From positions 974,207 to 1,038,206 of the forward strand of contig NZ_CP031222.1 of NCBI RefSeq assembly GCF_003351745.1: a stretch of 64,000 nt of DNA. Direction: 5' to 3'. The notes under the pieces are model-generated. The model saw only the letters and a program-made list of their open reading frames with translations. It was not told the origin of the DNA and ran no database searches. Origin of the DNA: Aquirhabdus parva (GTDB lineage Bacteria; Pseudomonadota; Gammaproteobacteria; Pseudomonadales; Moraxellaceae). Positions 63,239 through 64,000 of the stretch are shown in pieces. The translations under genes and the position numbers were made by a program. The number at the start of each line of letters is the position of its first letter. Position 1 is the first letter of the stretch.

Positions 63239-64000
63239 TAGGATTCTGCTTCGGCTTGGGAGTTGAGTTGCTCCGATGGAGTATCTTTTTTGACATTGAG
63301 TAAGAAGATGCTCCCGATGCCAACTGCGAACCATAAGGTACACAAGCGGATTAATACTGTTGCGGCGATGGCATCAGCGTGAGGCATTCCTTTCCAGACC
63401 AATAGTAGGGTCATGGTGGCTTCAGCGCCGCCCAGCCCACCGGGGATAAAAATCAGTGCGCCGACCAGTATAGATAGGGCGTAGACAAAGCAGGCAAAGG
63501 ACAACGAAACATCCATTCCCATCCATGTCAGTATCCAATAAAAACCAACAGCTTCAGCGCCCCATGCGGTAAGACTTATTAGGGTAGCCGCAACTAATGT
63601 CCCAAAGCGATGACAACGTCGAGCTTCGAGCATTACAGCCAGAACATGCCAAATGAATCCTAATATTTTCCCTCGATGCTCGGGGATGCGCTGCATGAAC
63701 CACTCAATTAACCCCTTACGAGTGAGGGTCACTGTACATAAGATGATGAGTAAGCCACCCACGACGATGACTGGGCTCGCATGGAGGGTCAAGCCAGACA
63801 ATGCCAGTAAAACGATGGCAGATAGATCTGATAGGCGCTCACTAAATAAAGCAGCAAAACTGGTCGGGTAGGGTACGCCGCGGGCTTTGAGCAAAATACT
63901 GCGGAGGGCTTCGCCAACTTTACCCGGGGTTGTAGTAAGAGCAAAGCCTGCTAAATAAATGCTTAAATTGGCGCGCCAAGGCACGGGATGACCGAGTATA
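63235..64000 (-). CDS. Flippase-like (lysylphosphatidylglycerol synthase TM/UPF0104) protein, 5' end cut by window
   Basis: 255 residues seen, reading in from the window end with the frame open (ILGHPVPWRANLSIY), so the start lies outside. The family signature IYLAGFALTTTPGKVGEALRS is followed by SERLSDLSAIVLLALSG, several membrane helices, and FIPGGLGGAEATMTLLLV near the end. This fold occurs in MprF flippase domains and in lipid/glycolipid transport proteins. Next to a GT-C-like gene it may serve the same glycan or lipid pathway; this is inference. Confidence 0.85.
   Translation of the reverse strand, partial: ILGHPVPWRANLSIYLAGFALTTTPGKVGEALRSILLKARGVPYPTSFAALFSERLSDLSAIVLLALSGLTLHASPVIVVGGLLIILCTVTLTRKGLIEWFMQRIPEHRGKILGFIWHVLAVMLEARRCHRFGTLVAATLISLTAWGAEAVGFYWILTWMGMDVSLSFACFVYALSILVGALIFIPGGLGGAEATMTLLLVWKGMPHADAIAATVLIRLCTLWFAVGIGSIFLLNVKKDTPSEQLNSQAEAESY

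Overview
The window is chromosomal DNA from a gammaproteobacterium, most likely a member of the Moraxellaceae (Acinetobacter relatives). I base this on the gltA / sdhCDAB / sucAB-lpd-sucCD layout, on the protein sequences, and on families common in Pseudomonadales (PA4642 family, DUF1456, the DUF3649-PepSY-DUF3325 cassette). Base composition looks to be in the mid-40s % G+C by eye. I cannot name the species. Almost everything reads as stable core genome. I see no insertion sequence, prophage, integron or CRISPR array.

Layout. 1-413: 3' part of a cysteine-hydrolase-type gene, cut by the window edge. 532-14453: a nearly complete oxidative TCA block, with gltA divergent from sdhCDAB, then sucA-sucB-lpd and sucCD. 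It carries strong RNA hairpins in its leaders and in the sucB-lpd gap. 14627-17220: a small Ala-rich exported protein, a YciA-type thioesterase, an iron-regulated bfd and an Asp/Asn hydroxylase-like gene. 17606-20097: thrS-infC. 20274-25379: small metabolic genes (PhzF-like, two GFA-like, SDR plus divergent LysR, nitronate monooxygenase). 25497-28358: ftsK. 28652-34493: two exported peptidases (S46 and M3) flanking a VOC protein and a lone DUF3578-HNH nuclease. 34672-40213: DUF1456, PA4642, minCDE, a voltage-sensor-like membrane protein and an acyltransferase. 40589-45616: envelope lipoproteins and periplasmic proteins (OmpA-like, DUF2846, SIMPL, CpoB-like) and an MBL-fold hydrolase. 45895-47542: SRP RNA next to ftsY. 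48185-49429: a major porin. 49708-57362: pyrG-kdsA-eno-ftsB-ispD-ydgA-like-ispF plus a YcxB-like gene. 57401-58680: DUF2058, a small membrane protein and tRNA-Gly. 59124-61372: an iron-regulated PepSY cassette. 61523-64000: a GT-C-like membrane protein convergent with a flippase-like protein cut by the window end.

How the parts fit. The first 14 kb supplies the citrate-to-succinate half of the TCA cycle and the succinate dehydrogenase link to the respiratory chain. The middle and right parts concern envelope growth and division: FtsK, MinCDE, FtsB, FtsY/SRP, KdsA for LPS, IspD/IspF for isoprenoids, and outer-membrane proteins. Two promoters (bfd and the PepSY cassette) carry Fur-like boxes placed between -35 and -10, which ties both to iron status.

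The least explained items are a voltage-sensor-like protein without a visible pore (38162-39178), a lone DUF3578-HNH protein (31264-32217), an orphan plus-strand terminator suggesting a small RNA near 38100, and the structured RNA elements in the suc cluster. None of them amounts to a clearly new multi-gene system.
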